In this document: positions 17,679 through 26,398 of the stretch, piece after piece
Numbering within the stretch: position 1 is the stretch's first letter
How the letters are laid out: each line of letters opens with the position of its first letter
Source: Chitinophaga sp. GbtcB8
Lineage (GTDB): Bacteria > Bacteroidota > Bacteroidia > Chitinophagales > Chitinophagaceae
NCBI RefSeq assembly: GCF_019091455.1
Contig: NZ_JAGXJN010000025.1
Coordinates: 55,980 to 119,979, forward strand
Direction of reading: 5' to 3'
DNA length: 64,000 bases
Notes under the pieces: model-generated
The model's input: only the letters and a program-made list of their open reading frames with translations
What the model was told of the DNA's origin: nothing
The model's database searches: none
Position numbers and translations under genes: made by a program

Positions 17679-17720
17679 CCAGTTGCTCCCGGTCCCAAGG
17701 GAACAACTGGTTTTGTTTTT
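17679..17720 (+). terminator. Rho-independent terminator
   Basis: CCAGTTGCTCCC (17679-17690) pairs with GGGAACAACTGG (17699-17710) with one mismatch, followed by TTTTGTTTTT. It ends the CsbD/DUF2383 transcript. Confidence 0.88.
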
Positions 17721-17898
17721 TATATATGCCGTGCAAATAAATCTGTTTTCGTCCATTTTAGTTTCAAATCAGCCACTTATCTTTGATACCCAAGAGTCTG
17801 TTTTAACCCTTTCCTCTGAACAAAACCGGTATTTAATTTTAACCCAATTCTATCTCAAACCGGTAACTGATTATTCCTAACTTTTTTAACTGGTAATA

Positions 17899-18441
17899 AT
17901 GACCGGCTTTTTACGATTTATAGCCCCCGTATTTGTTGCGCTATTATTTATTGATTGCGGAAAAGAAAATAATGTGAACCCGCCCGTTACTTCCATTACA
18001 CCGGATAGCTCTGCACCGGTAACCGACAGCTTCCCGGAAAATGTGGTGAACAGAACCGCTTTACTACGCCTGGTAAATGGCCTGCGCAGCCGTGGCTGTA
18101 ATTGCGGTACCGATAAAATGCCGCCCGTGCCCGCCCTTACCTGGAACATAACACTGGAAAAAGCGGCCTGGCTGCATAGCAAGGATATGTACACACAAAA
18201 TTACTTTGACCATAACTCGCCGAATGGCACCAATCCCGGCCAGCGCCTGGATGCAGCCGGCTATCCCTGGTTATACTATGGTGAAAATATTGCCAAAGGC
18301 CGGATGGATGAACAGGCTGTGGTACTGGGCTGGCTTAACAGTCCTAAACATTGCCATAATATGATGGACGCAAACTTTAAGGAGCTGGCCGTAGGTAAGT
18401 TTGATATTTACTGGACTATGGAGCTGGGGAACAGGAAATAG
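17899..18441 (+). CDS. CAP-domain (SCP/PR1-like) lipoprotein
   Basis: 180-residue secreted protein. A hydrophobic leader ends at Cys20 (LFIDCGKEN), a slightly unusual lipobox with Asp before Cys. The mature part is a CAP domain: ALLRLVNGLRSRG, LTWNITLEKAAWLHSKDM, FDHNSPNG, then YYGENIAKG, VVLGWLNSPKHCHNMMD and FKELAVGKFD. The His and Glu of the CAP cavity are present (FDH, GEN, PKH). Bacterial CAP proteins occur in the envelope and have unknown activity. It converges with the small membrane protein gene across 7 bases. Confidence 0.87.
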   Translation: MTGFLRFIAPVFVALLFIDCGKENNVNPPVTSITPDSSAPVTDSFPENVVNRTALLRLVNGLRSRGCNCGTDKMPPVPALTWNITLEKAAWLHSKDMYTQNYFDHNSPNGTNPGQRLDAAGYPWLYYGENIAKGRMDEQAVVLGWLNSPKHCHNMMDANFKELAVGKFDIYWTMELGNRK

Positions 18442-18448
18442 CTGCGGG

Positions 18449-18709
18449 CTAAACGTTTATTTTTTTCCGCCACCACTTCCACACCATATACAAATAAGCG
18501 CCTAGTGTGATCACGGCAAAGGCATAAAAAAATATCATGCGGCCCGGTGTGGATTCCTCCGGTACGGCAAAACCCAGGAACAGCCCCAGGAAAACATTTA
18601 TCATCATCCAGAAAAAACCCAGGAACAAGGTGCGTGTGATCTTTATAAAATACAGCACTATCTCCGACTTAAAGGGATCTCTCTGTTCTTCTGGTCCGGT
18701 GGGTTCCAT
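18449..18709 (-). CDS. Small two-helix membrane protein
   Basis: 86-residue protein with two membrane helices (about 28-48 and 56-77), an acidic N-terminus (MEPTGPEEQRDPFKSE) and a basic C-terminus (KWWRKKINV). This charge layout puts both ends in the cytoplasm. No family recognised. It lies downstream of the GH25 gene on the same strand, 36 bases away, and may be cotranscribed with it. Confidence 0.65.
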   Translation of the reverse strand: MEPTGPEEQRDPFKSEIVLYFIKITRTLFLGFFWMMINVFLGLFLGFAVPEESTPGRMIFFYAFAVITLGAYLYMVWKWWRKKINV

Positions 18710-18745
18710 TGGTGCAGGTATTTAGGTGAGCTATTGAACCACTTA

Positions 18746-19501
18746 TCAGGGCAGGCACATTTTCATTAACGCCGCACTATCGCCCCGGAATACATTAAAG
18801 TCTACAATTGTTTTTATTCCATTTACCCTGCCAATATCGCTGTGCTGCCAGAACACCCATTCCCGGTCTACCCGGGGCCGTTCTTTCTGGTAGTAGTGCG
18901 CTATCCACAGCGGGTAATCATTAAATTCATCGCCCAGGTAGGTATTGTAGAATTTCAGGTTCGTATAAATTATGGGCTTTATGCCATATGCCTTTTCCAG
19001 CTCCTCCAGCCATATTTTAGCGGTGCTGCGTATCACGGCCGGCGGCTGGTTATTATGCGTTTCAATATCCAGTACCGGCGGCAGGTCGCCGGAAGTAAGC
19101 TGCACCACGTTCTTAAAGTTCACCGCCTGTTTCAGCGGATCGCGGGTAGAATAAAAAAAATGGTAGGCGCCCCTTACCAGGCCGGCCTCCCCGGCCTTTT
19201 GCCAGTTGCGCTTAAATGCAGCATCCTGGCGGGTAATACCTTCTGTTGCTTTGATAAACGCAAAGGATATACGTATTTTATCAACCTGCATCTGCTGCAC
19301 GGCATCCCAGTTGATCTCTTTCTGGAATTTGGAAACATCTATGCCATGTATGGCATAATTCACCGGCATATCTATCCCAAACTCCTCGTAACGTACAAAG
19401 TTCAGCGCTTCCTGCCGCTGCCACCACCACCATGCTGCCACGGCAATGGCTGCTGTTATTACGCAAACTATTAATAAACGTCCCGCTTTGTTGATCCGCA
19501 T
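18746..19501 (-). CDS. Glycoside hydrolase family 25 lysozyme
   Basis: 251-residue membrane-anchored muramidase. One N-terminal helix (about 8-26) anchors it, then the GH25 barrel begins with HGIDVSKFQ (Asp55) and INWDAV. The catalytic segment PPVLDIET places Asp145 and Glu147 as expected, with FAFIKATEG, GAYHFF and PIIYTN between and around. It should cleave peptidoglycan between N-acetylmuramate and N-acetylglucosamine. A host-cell role such as wall turnover is more likely than a phage origin, since no phage genes surround it. Confidence 0.92.
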   Translation of the reverse strand: MRINKAGRLLIVCVITAAIAVAAWWWWQRQEALNFVRYEEFGIDMPVNYAIHGIDVSKFQKEINWDAVQQMQVDKIRISFAFIKATEGITRQDAAFKRNWQKAGEAGLVRGAYHFFYSTRDPLKQAVNFKNVVQLTSGDLPPVLDIETHNNQPPAVIRSTAKIWLEELEKAYGIKPIIYTNLKFYNTYLGDEFNDYPLWIAHYYQKERPRVDREWVFWQHSDIGRVNGIKTIVDFNVFRGDSAALMKMCLP

Positions 19502-19637
19502 GTAGCCTTTTTACAAATAATAAGTGGTTAGCAACAAGCCCCCTGAGAACTTATTATGCAGCTACAAGTATAGCGCAATATTTTATTACTGTTACATGTA
19601 TAGTTGTGTTATTTTTACATACAAAGTACCCGGATCT

Positions 19638-20663
19638 ATGCCTGAATTTAATCTGAATGATTCCTTAAACCTGGTTTCCAAGTTCACCCTTCGCCGGGCA
19701 TGGAACGCAGGTAAGGTGCTGAGCAGCTTCTTCGTGAGTAAGTGGACCGGCAAGCCCGTACAGTGGGGATACCCCGTATCCATCTCTTTTGAGCCTACCC
19801 CTTCCTGTAACCTGCGCTGCCCGGAATGCCCCAGCGGCCTGCGGGCCTTTACCCGGCCTACCGGCATGCTGCAGCAGGACTTTTTCAGGAAAACTATCGA
19901 CGAAATTTCCAAAGACCTCTTATACCTCATCTTTTATTTCCAGGGAGAGCCTTACCTGAATCCCGGTTTCCTGGATATGGTAAAGTATGCAGGCGATAAA
20001 GGTTTATACACCGCCACTTCTACCAATGCGCATTACCTTACAGAGGCCAATGCCAAAAAAACAGTGGAAAGCGGGTTGGACAGGCTTATTATTTCTATAG
20101 ACGGTACTACCCAGGACGTATACACGCAATACCGGGTAGGCGGCCAGCTTGATAAAGTGATCCAGGGCGCCAGGAACATTGTAAAATGGAAAAAAGAGCT
20201 TAATTCCAAAAAGCCCTTCGTATTCTTCCAGTTCCTGGTAGTAAAACCCAATGAGCACCAGATAGAGGATATTAAACAGCTGGCAAAGGAGATAGGGGTT
20301 GATGAGGTGCGTTTTAAAACGGCCCAGGTATATGATTATGAAGAAGGTAACCGCCTGATACCTACTATTGATAAATACAGCCGCTACCGCCGTAAGGAAG
20401 ATGGTACCTATGCCATCAAGAACAAGCTGGGTAACCAGTGCTGGCGCTTATGGCACTCCCCCGTTATTACCTGGGACGGGCTGGTAGCTCCCTGCTGTTT
20501 TGATAAAGATGCGCAGCACAAGCTGGGCGATCTGAAACAGCAGTCCTTCCGGGAGCTGTGGTTCAATGAACAATATGTGCGGTTCCGTACCCAGATCATG
20601 GAAGGTCGTAAGAATATTGATATTTGTGCTAACTGCAGTGAAGGCACTAAGGTTTGGGGCTAA
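19638..20663 (+). CDS. Radical SAM protein with SPASM domain
   Basis: 341-residue radical SAM enzyme. The iron-sulfur motif CNLRCPEC gives Cys57, Cys61 and Cys64. A SPASM-type C-terminus adds cysteines in NQCWRLWHSP, APCCFDKD and DICANCSEG for further clusters. The start at 19638 (MPEFNLNDS) was preferred to an in-frame start at 19524, whose extension is hydrophobic and unlike the family. SPASM enzymes often mature peptides or modify cofactors; no precursor peptide is obvious nearby, so the substrate is unknown. Confidence 0.88.
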   Translation: MPEFNLNDSLNLVSKFTLRRAWNAGKVLSSFFVSKWTGKPVQWGYPVSISFEPTPSCNLRCPECPSGLRAFTRPTGMLQQDFFRKTIDEISKDLLYLIFYFQGEPYLNPGFLDMVKYAGDKGLYTATSTNAHYLTEANAKKTVESGLDRLIISIDGTTQDVYTQYRVGGQLDKVIQGARNIVKWKKELNSKKPFVFFQFLVVKPNEHQIEDIKQLAKEIGVDEVRFKTAQVYDYEEGNRLIPTIDKYSRYRRKEDGTYAIKNKLGNQCWRLWHSPVITWDGLVAPCCFDKDAQHKLGDLKQQSFRELWFNEQYVRFRTQIMEGRKNIDICANCSEGTKVWG

Positions 20664-20677
20664 GCGCACGCCGGAGC

Positions 20678-21073
20678 TTATTCATCATCATGCTCCGTTT
20701 CCCGCTCGCGGGCAGTGGCTTTTTTCCTGGATCTTTTCTTTCTCCTGTTTTGCTGGTACTTGCTGAACAGGTTTATACCTAAGCGCACGCCAATAAATTC
20801 TACAGCCGTCATAATGGCACTGGTAGCAAAGTTCTTGAACTTGCCGCTACCCATAGCTATACCGGCTAACCGCGCAGCCATACTTATAAAGCCTGTATGT
20901 TTGCCCACTCCCGGTATTACGGAGTTAATGGCCATTGTTTTGTAGTTCTCCTTAAAAAAATCAGCCCGTTCACCCAGATCCAGCTCCAGTTTGCGGGTAC
21001 GTTTTTTAAGACGGGAAATCTCTCTCTCCAGGTGATCTGCGTTCGTGATTTTTGCGATTTTTGCCTTAGGCAT
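20678..21073 (-). CDS. Hypothetical basic protein of the YtxH/holin operon
   Basis: 131-residue protein of unknown function. Residues about 12-48 form a charged, coiled-coil-like segment (LEREISRLKKRTRKLELDLGERADFF). A weakly hydrophobic middle (60-100, with GFISMAARLAGIAMGSG and AIMTAVEFIGVRLGI) could associate with the membrane, and the tail is strongly basic then acidic (RRKKRSRKKATARERETEHDDE). It is the third gene after a YtxH protein and a holin-X protein, all on the minus strand, and is probably cotranscribed with them. Confidence 0.7.
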   Translation of the reverse strand: MPKAKIAKITNADHLEREISRLKKRTRKLELDLGERADFFKENYKTMAINSVIPGVGKHTGFISMAARLAGIAMGSGKFKNFATSAIMTAVEFIGVRLGINLFSKYQQNRRKKRSRKKATARERETEHDDE

Positions 21074-21127
21074 GTGTAAACGCGTTTATTGATTTTAACG
21101 GGGATTCCTTTTTTGGCTGGTGTGGAT

Positions 21128-21547
21128 TTACGCTACAGGTTCCTCTTCCTCAGATTCAAATTCAGCAGGTTCTTTTTCAGATTGCCGGTCATCATCCACC
21201 ATCTCATTTACCAGTTCGGCAATCAGCATATTAGACAGGGGGCGCTGTATCAGGGCTTTACGGAAAACCAGTAATATAATCAGCAGCACTACAAATAAAC
21301 CCGCCGCACAGGAAAAACCGATCGTATAACTACCGGCTAGCTCGCCAATCCAGAAACCTACTACCATTCCCAGGAACACCACCACAAAAAAGAACAGCAG
21401 GAAAGCCATAGTCAGGGAAAAAAATAACCCTAATGCTTTCGATAGCTTTCCTGCTGCCTGGAGCTTAATGAGGTCCAAACGGGTTTCCAAATAGTCTTTG
21501 GCAACCTTGCCTGTTTGGTTAAAATAATTGCTAAAGTTATCTTCCAT
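21128..21547 (-). CDS. Phage holin family (Actinobact holin X-like) membrane protein
   Basis: 139-residue membrane protein with an amphipathic N-terminus (YLETRLDLIKLQAAGKLSKALG), two strong membrane helices (about 41-66 and 74-96) and an acidic C-terminus. This is the common PF07332-like layout found next to YtxH proteins in Bacteroidota; it is not evidence for a prophage. It lies 18 bases after the YtxH gene. Confidence 0.82.
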   Translation of the reverse strand: MEDNFSNYFNQTGKVAKDYLETRLDLIKLQAAGKLSKALGLFFSLTMAFLLFFFVVVFLGMVVGFWIGELAGSYTIGFSCAAGLFVVLLIILLVFRKALIQRPLSNMLIAELVNEMVDDDRQSEKEPAEFESEEEEPVA

Positions 21548-21565
21548 GCAAATTAGTTTAGGGGA

Positions 21566-21760
21566 TTATGCCAGCTCATTTTCTATGGCATCCTCAAATT
21601 GCTCCCTTTTTTTCTTAAAGCGGTCTTTCAGCTTATCTGTCTGATATTTCAGCTTATCCACCAACTCATCTTTTTTATCAGAGTTCAGGAAGTAACCAAC
21701 AGCTACGCCTACAGCGGCGCCAACAATGAAAGATACAACGGCTTTTGAACTGTTACTCAT
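21566..21760 (-). CDS. YtxH-domain protein
   Basis: 64-residue protein with one N-terminal glycine/alanine-rich helix (VVSFIVGAAVGVAVGYFLNS) and a charged helical tail (KKDELVDKLKYQTDKLKDRFKKKREQFEDAIE). This is the standard YtxH form, linked to general stress. An in-frame ATG at 21823 would add 21 residues without family resemblance, so 21760 was chosen. It is the first gene of a three-gene unit with the holin-X and basic proteins. Confidence 0.82.
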   Translation of the reverse strand: MSNSSKAVVSFIVGAAVGVAVGYFLNSDKKDELVDKLKYQTDKLKDRFKKKREQFEDAIENELA

Positions 21761-21994
21761 AGTGATTATTTTTTTGATGAAACATTGAGTTTTAAACTTG
21801 GGTAAAGAACGGGATACAAACATTATTCCAACATTTTAGCACTGCCACAAACCGGGCGTTAAGTATCATTTAAATGTTAATGGTTTTTGTATTTATATAA
21901 TTGCACATACAAAGTATGAACAAAACACGGGTTAAATGGTTCAATCTTTGAATGGCATCTCTTGTCCATTCATTCAACTATTGTATCTTTTACT

Positions 21995-23053
21995 ATGAGC
22001 TATATTGACAATGACCGCCTCAAACAGATCTTTTTCCTGCTGATCATTATTTTATGGGGCGTGCTCCTGTTTTCCGAACTGTATGGGTTATTCCCCGGTT
22101 TGCTGGGCGCCTTATCCATGTATATACTATGCCGCCGCTGGATGCGGCATTTGGTAGAAACGCGCAAGTGGCGTAAAAGCCTGGCCGCCACCACGCTCAT
22201 GTTCCTTTCATTTATTATTATACTGCTGCCCATTGGTTTGATGATCAATATGCTTACCGATAAAATAAGCTATGCCATCAACCATTCATCTGAGCTTATA
22301 CAGGGTATTAAGGTGATAGATGGCCGGCTGCAGCAAAGCATGGGCTTTAGCCTGCTAACACCGGAGCGCCTGCAAAAGGTGCAGGAAGCGGTAACCGGCC
22401 TGCTCCCCATGTTATTAGGCGCTACCTTTAACACCGTAACCGCCATTGCCATCCTGTACTTTGTATTGTATTTTATGCTGGTATACTCCAGGGAAATGGA
22501 GGAAGGGCTGTATGAATATATTCCCCTGAAAGATGAAAATGTGATACGCCTGGGGAAAGAGCTGCACACCATGATCTTTGCAAATGCAGTTGGCATTCCC
22601 TTAATAGCTGTTATACAAGGGGTGGTAGCGCTGCTGGGCTACTTTATTTTTGGCGTGCCGCAGCCCGTTTTCTGGTTTGCAGTAACCTGCTTTTGCGCCA
22701 TGTTGCCCATTATAGGAGCCGCCGCCGTATATGTGCCCATGGGCATATACCTGATTGCAGCAGGGCATACCTGGCAGGGCATTGCAATACTCATCTACGG
22801 GTTTGTAGTAGTGGGTGCCTCAGATAATATATTCCGTATGATGCTGGCTAAAAGAATAGGAGATGTGCACCCGCTGATAACGGTTTTTGGGGTGATCGTT
22901 GGCGTAAACCTGTTCGGATTCATTGGGCTGATCTTTGGGCCGCTGCTGATCTCTATGTTTATACTATTGCTGAAGATCTATTCTAATGAGTACCTGGTAA
23001 AAAAGCGCGAGGTAAAGGTGATAAAAACAGGTGCTGCCAAGGTAAAGCCTTAG
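21995..23053 (+). CDS. AI-2E family transporter
   Basis: 352-residue polytopic membrane protein of the AI-2E/YdiK/PerM family, with about seven to eight helices and the conserved late segment PQPVFWFAVTCFCAMLPIIGAA, followed by VGASDNIFRMML and LINPL-like GVNLFGFIGLIFGPLL. Family members export a range of small molecules; a role in AI-2 release is not shown for most. A TTG at 21962 in the same frame was passed over for the ATG at 21995, which starts MSYIDND. It converges with nadD across 7 bases. Confidence 0.87.
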   Translation: MSYIDNDRLKQIFFLLIIILWGVLLFSELYGLFPGLLGALSMYILCRRWMRHLVETRKWRKSLAATTLMFLSFIIILLPIGLMINMLTDKISYAINHSSELIQGIKVIDGRLQQSMGFSLLTPERLQKVQEAVTGLLPMLLGATFNTVTAIAILYFVLYFMLVYSREMEEGLYEYIPLKDENVIRLGKELHTMIFANAVGIPLIAVIQGVVALLGYFIFGVPQPVFWFAVTCFCAMLPIIGAAAVYVPMGIYLIAAGHTWQGIAILIYGFVVVGASDNIFRMMLAKRIGDVHPLITVFGVIVGVNLFGFIGLIFGPLLISMFILLLKIYSNEYLVKKREVKVIKTGAAKVKP

Positions 23054-23060
23054 CCGGCTG

Positions 23061-23630
23061 CTATTTGTAATAATTATTCTCCGCTATGTACGCTACCACA
23101 TTATCCGGCACCAGGTAACGGATGGATTTTCCCTGCTGTATCCATTGCCGGATGTGGGTAGATGATATGTCCAGCATAGGCGCTTCCAGCACCTGCACAT
23201 TAGCGCCAAAGGTTTCAGTTACTTCATGTCCCGGGCGTTTATAAACGTAAATGGGGTAATGCTTTATCAGCTGCTCATAATTCTTCCAGCGGCGAATGTT
23301 CTGAAAACTATCGCTGCCCATGATCACGGTAAATTCCTGCGTAGGGAATTTTTCTGCCAGGTAGGTAAGCGTATCAATGGTATAGGAAGGGCGTGGTAAG
23401 GAAAACTCTATGTTGCTGGCGCGCAAGCGGGGCTCGCCCTGTACCGCCAGCTCTGCCAGGTGAAAGCGGTGATGCTCATTCAATAAGGAAGAGGAAGGTT
23501 TTAACGGGTTCTGCGGGGATACTACCAGCCAAACTTTATCCAGATCTGTGTTATAGGCTATATAGTTAGCAATAATAAGGTGCCCGGTATGTATAGGATT
23601 AAAGGACCCGAAATACAAGCCAATCTTCAT
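23061..23630 (-). CDS. nadD: Nicotinate-nucleotide adenylyltransferase
   Basis: 189-residue enzyme that adenylates nicotinate mononucleotide in NAD synthesis. The nucleotidyltransferase motif GSFNPIHTGHL is at residues 8-18 and the second motif SSTHIR is near the C-terminus (ISSTHIRQWIQQG), with VMGSDSFQNIRRWKNYEQL between. The length is normal. nadA, which acts earlier in the same pathway, is at 59989-60996 in this window. It is not clearly linked in an operon with paaD, 54 bases upstream in transcription order. Confidence 0.94.
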   Translation of the reverse strand: MKIGLYFGSFNPIHTGHLIIANYIAYNTDLDKVWLVVSPQNPLKPSSSLLNEHHRFHLAELAVQGEPRLRASNIEFSLPRPSYTIDTLTYLAEKFPTQEFTVIMGSDSFQNIRRWKNYEQLIKHYPIYVYKRPGHEVTETFGANVQVLEAPMLDISSTHIRQWIQQGKSIRYLVPDNVVAYIAENNYYK

Positions 23631-23684
23631 GCGCAGCTTTTATTTGGGCTGTAATATATAAATTCCCACCCACATGTGCTGCAT

Positions 23685-24179
23685 TTACTCCACGGGTTTA
23701 AACTGCTCAAACACCATCCCGCAATCTTTACAGTAATGAATGGCGCGGCAAAGCGTGGAGCCAAAGGGGGAGCGCAGGTACGTGTTTTCACTATGGCAAT
23801 GGGGGCAGGGTGTATTCAGCATAATTTCCGCACGCAGCTCACCCTCATGCACCTGCGGGGCGGCTATTCCAAAATGCTGCAGCTTTTCTTTAGCAGTGTC
23901 GGTAAGGCGGTTGCTTTGCCAGTGCACTTCCTTATCTACCGTTACCTGCACGGGCAGGCCGGTTAATTTATTTACAGTGGCCCGTATATTTTGCTGAATG
24001 TAGCTTACCGCAGGGCAGGCCGCAAACGTAGGGATCATTTTTATATGGGCTGTACCCTCATACAGCGTTACCCCGGTGATCATGCCCAGCTCCAGTACGT
24101 TCAATACCGGTATCTCCGGGTCCATTACCTGTTCCAGGGCAGTGTATATATCAGCGATGGTGGTGGTTGCGGTTGTCAT
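23685..24179 (-). CDS. paaD: Phenylacetyl-CoA epoxidase complex subunit PaaD
   Basis: 164-residue DUF59/MIP18-type protein needed for maturation of the phenylacetyl-CoA oxygenase. The N-terminal domain has MDPEIPVLNVLELGMITGV, then MIPTFAACPAVSYI. A C-terminal zinc-ribbon-like part has paired cysteines in PCPHCHSEN and YCKDCGMVF. The frame stays open to 24362, but that extension overlaps paaC and lacks family features, so the ATG at 24179 was taken. It starts 11 bases after paaC and is last in the paaABCD operon. Confidence 0.9.
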   Translation of the reverse strand: MTTATTTIADIYTALEQVMDPEIPVLNVLELGMITGVTLYEGTAHIKMIPTFAACPAVSYIQQNIRATVNKLTGLPVQVTVDKEVHWQSNRLTDTAKEKLQHFGIAAPQVHEGELRAEIMLNTPCPHCHSENTYLRSPFGSTLCRAIHYCKDCGMVFEQFKPVE

Positions 24180-24190
24180 ATGTTTTGATT

Positions 24191-24958
24191 TTACCAGCCG
24201 GCCGTTGGGTCCAGCCTGAATACTTCTCCCATTTCCTGTAACAGCGCCTGCAAATGTGGGGTATGGTTTCCATAGCGCCCGCCATATTGTGGTGGTATGG
24301 CAGCGGGGTCCGGCAAGTTCAGGGAAGCATTTACCAGCAGGGGATAAATAGTGTTCAGCCATTTATCATACAGCGTCTGCTCACCGGGATAAATACCGGC
24401 ATCTGCCAATAAGGCATCCTGCGGGCCGGGTTCAAAAATGCCGGCAGCCAGCGGAAAACAGCGGTCCAAAGCAGCCTGCATACGCTGCTGGCTTTCTTCT
24501 CCTCCCCTGCACAGCTGTAATACCCAGGCATCTGCATGCAGGGTATGATATTTTAATTCCCCTTTTACTTTTTTGCTCAGCTGCTGCAATGGTTCAAAGC
24601 TGCATTGCTGCAGGCTTTCATAGCGCACTGCCTCCGCATGGTCAAACAGGAAATGCCGCATCAGGCTAAAATCGTAGCTGCTAATAGGCAGCTCTGCCAG
24701 GTGGCAGCAGGTAAAATCCTTTGCAGCGCGTATAAAGGCAAACTGGTCAGGGTCTTCCCCACCCAGGTGTTCCTGCAGTATGCGGTATAAAGCCCAGGCA
24801 TGGCCTATTTTATCCTGCGCCATGGAGGAAAAGGCAATGTCTTCTTCCATAATTGGTCCCAGCCCTGTCCATTCAGAGTTGCGGTGGCCTAAGATCAGCG
24901 CATCATCCGCCATACTGGTAATAAGTGTGGTAATAGCTTTTTGCAAGGCTGCATTCAT
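24191..24958 (-). CDS. paaC: Phenylacetyl-CoA epoxidase subunit PaaC
   Basis: 255-residue structural, ferritin-like subunit that pairs with catalytic PaaA. The helix with MADDALILGHRNSEWTGLGP and the later segment IAFSSMAQDKIGHAWALYRIL match PaaC; EMGEVFRLDPTAGW ends the protein. PaaC keeps the fold but not a full di-iron site. It begins 4 bases after paaB and precedes paaD by 11 bases. Confidence 0.93.
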   Translation of the reverse strand: MNAALQKAITTLITSMADDALILGHRNSEWTGLGPIMEEDIAFSSMAQDKIGHAWALYRILQEHLGGEDPDQFAFIRAAKDFTCCHLAELPISSYDFSLMRHFLFDHAEAVRYESLQQCSFEPLQQLSKKVKGELKYHTLHADAWVLQLCRGGEESQQRMQAALDRCFPLAAGIFEPGPQDALLADAGIYPGEQTLYDKWLNTIYPLLVNASLNLPDPAAIPPQYGGRYGNHTPHLQALLQEMGEVFRLDPTAGW

Positions 24959-24962
24959 AATA

Positions 24963-25349
24963 TTATGCTTTGGGCGGCTTTACGGCCTCCCCTTTAAATT
25001 TGTTGATCTTATCCATTACTTTGAAACCACTGGCATCCCTATACGTTTTTTCCAGGTTGTTGGCAAACATATCCTCGTCCTCCAGGTCAAAGGCCAGTAT
25101 ATCCGCGCTGCGCACCACCCACAGGTTCACGCATTTTTTTCGGCGGCCAAATTGTTCCTTTGCAAATACCAGCGCCAGCTGCGGGTCCGGGGCATGTACA
25201 CAGCCTACGTGCTCATGATGGGCGCCTCTTTTTTCCTGGTGAAATACTTCGTACACATTCCAGTTCTCCCCCTCTTCGACCTTAATGGGATCATCCGCAT
25301 TCCCCAGCTTTAAGCGGTTCACACGTGGATCATATGATTGGTTGGACAT
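24963..25349 (-). CDS. paaB: Phenylacetyl-CoA epoxidase subunit PaaB
   Basis: 128-residue subunit. The core WNVYEVFHQEKRGAHHEHVGCVHAPDPQLAL and VVRSADILAFD is typical of PaaB, which bridges PaaAC heterodimers in the oxygenase complex. It lies 50 bases after paaA and 4 bases before paaC, consistent with translational coupling. Confidence 0.93.
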   Translation of the reverse strand: MSNQSYDPRVNRLKLGNADDPIKVEEGENWNVYEVFHQEKRGAHHEHVGCVHAPDPQLALVFAKEQFGRRKKCVNLWVVRSADILAFDLEDEDMFANNLEKTYRDASGFKVMDKINKFKGEAVKPPKA

Positions 25350-25399
25350 GCATTTTCATTTTTTGTTGCTGAAAGTAGTACGTGGAACAGCCACCCCCG

Positions 25400-26398
25400 C
25401 TATGCTACCGGCAGGGCCCTTCTTTCTTTCGGGTTCATTAATGCCTTACGTACCCAGCGCCCTTCTTCCTCCGCCCATCTGCGTACCTGCAGCCGCTCCT
25501 GGTTACATGGGCCGCCGCCGTTGATCACTTTAAAGAACAGGTCCCAGTCAGGGTCAGTATACTCCCAGCGGCCGGTCTCGATATTTTTATGCAGCAGGGG
25601 ATCCGGCAGGGTAAGCCCCAGCTCCCATAGCTTAGGTACATAAGTATCCAGGAACTGGTTCCGCATTTCATCATTACTGGCCATTTTCACCCGCCACTGC
25701 ATCAGCTTTTCAGAATGCTGTGATACTTTATCCGGGGGGCCAAAGAAATGCATAATAGGCTGCCACCAGCGGTTCAGCGCATCCTGCAGCATAGCTTTTT
25801 GCATAGGCGTGCCCGTAGCCAGCGATATCAGTGCATCATGCCCCTGTTTCAGGTGAAAGCTTTCCTCATAACAAATACGCTCCAGCGCACGGCAGTAGGG
25901 GCCGTAGGAGCCTTTGGCGTTAGCCACCTGGTTCACAATGGCTGCCGCATCTATCAGGAAACCTATCACGGTCACATCCGCCCAGGTTTTGGCCGGGTAA
26001 TTAAATACATTGGAATATTTGGATTTACCGCTCAGCAGGTCATTGATCATAGCCTCCCGGCTTTTGCCCAGGGTTTCTGCCGCATTATACAGCAGCTGCC
26101 CATGGCCTATTTCATCCTGTACTTTAGCTATCAGCGCCAGCTTGCGCTTAAAGCCCGGCGCACGGGTTATCCAGGTTCCTTCCGGCAAAGCGCCTATTAT
26201 TTCAGAATGGGCATGCTGTTCTATCAGGCGGGTTAGCTGCCGCCGGTATTCTGCCGGCATCCAGTCGCCCGGTTCTATCTTTTCTCCTTTGGAAATACGA
26301 GCCTCAAAAATGGCCAGCTTTTCAGGGTCATCGTGCTGCTGCTCCTCGCGCAACTGTTTTTTGTTGGGCTCATCAAAGATGTATCCTCCGCCGTACAT
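25400..26398 (-). CDS. paaA: Phenylacetyl-CoA epoxidase catalytic subunit PaaA
   Basis: 332-residue di-iron oxygenase subunit that converts phenylacetyl-CoA to the ring 1,2-epoxide. Iron-ligand motifs are present: HAHSEIIGALPEG, DEIGHGQLLYNAAE, then YEESFHLKQGHDAL. PDPLLHKN near the C-terminus is also typical. It opens the paaABCD operon. The reductase gene paaE and the downstream ring-opening and beta-oxidation genes are not in this window, so the pathway must be completed elsewhere. It diverges from a DUF922 gene across 99 bases. Confidence 0.94.
   Translation of the reverse strand: MYGGGYIFDEPNKKQLREEQQHDDPEKLAIFEARISKGEKIEPGDWMPAEYRRQLTRLIEQHAHSEIIGALPEGTWITRAPGFKRKLALIAKVQDEIGHGQLLYNAAETLGKSREAMINDLLSGKSKYSNVFNYPAKTWADVTVIGFLIDAAAIVNQVANAKGSYGPYCRALERICYEESFHLKQGHDALISLATGTPMQKAMLQDALNRWWQPIMHFFGPPDKVSQHSEKLMQWRVKMASNDEMRNQFLDTYVPKLWELGLTLPDPLLHKNIETGRWEYTDPDWDLFFKVINGGGPCNQERLQVRRWAEEEGRWVRKALMNPKERRALPVA

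Noticed and set aside
18746..19501. GH25 lysozyme as phage endolysin
   Set aside because: It has its own membrane anchor and no adjacent phage structural genes.
21128..21547. Holin-like gene as a sign of a prophage
   Set aside because: This holin-X/YtxH arrangement is a common chromosomal unit in Bacteroidota and no other phage genes surround it.
24180..24362. N-terminal extension of paaD to 24362
   Set aside because: It lies within paaC and lacks PaaD features; the ATG at 24179 fits the family.
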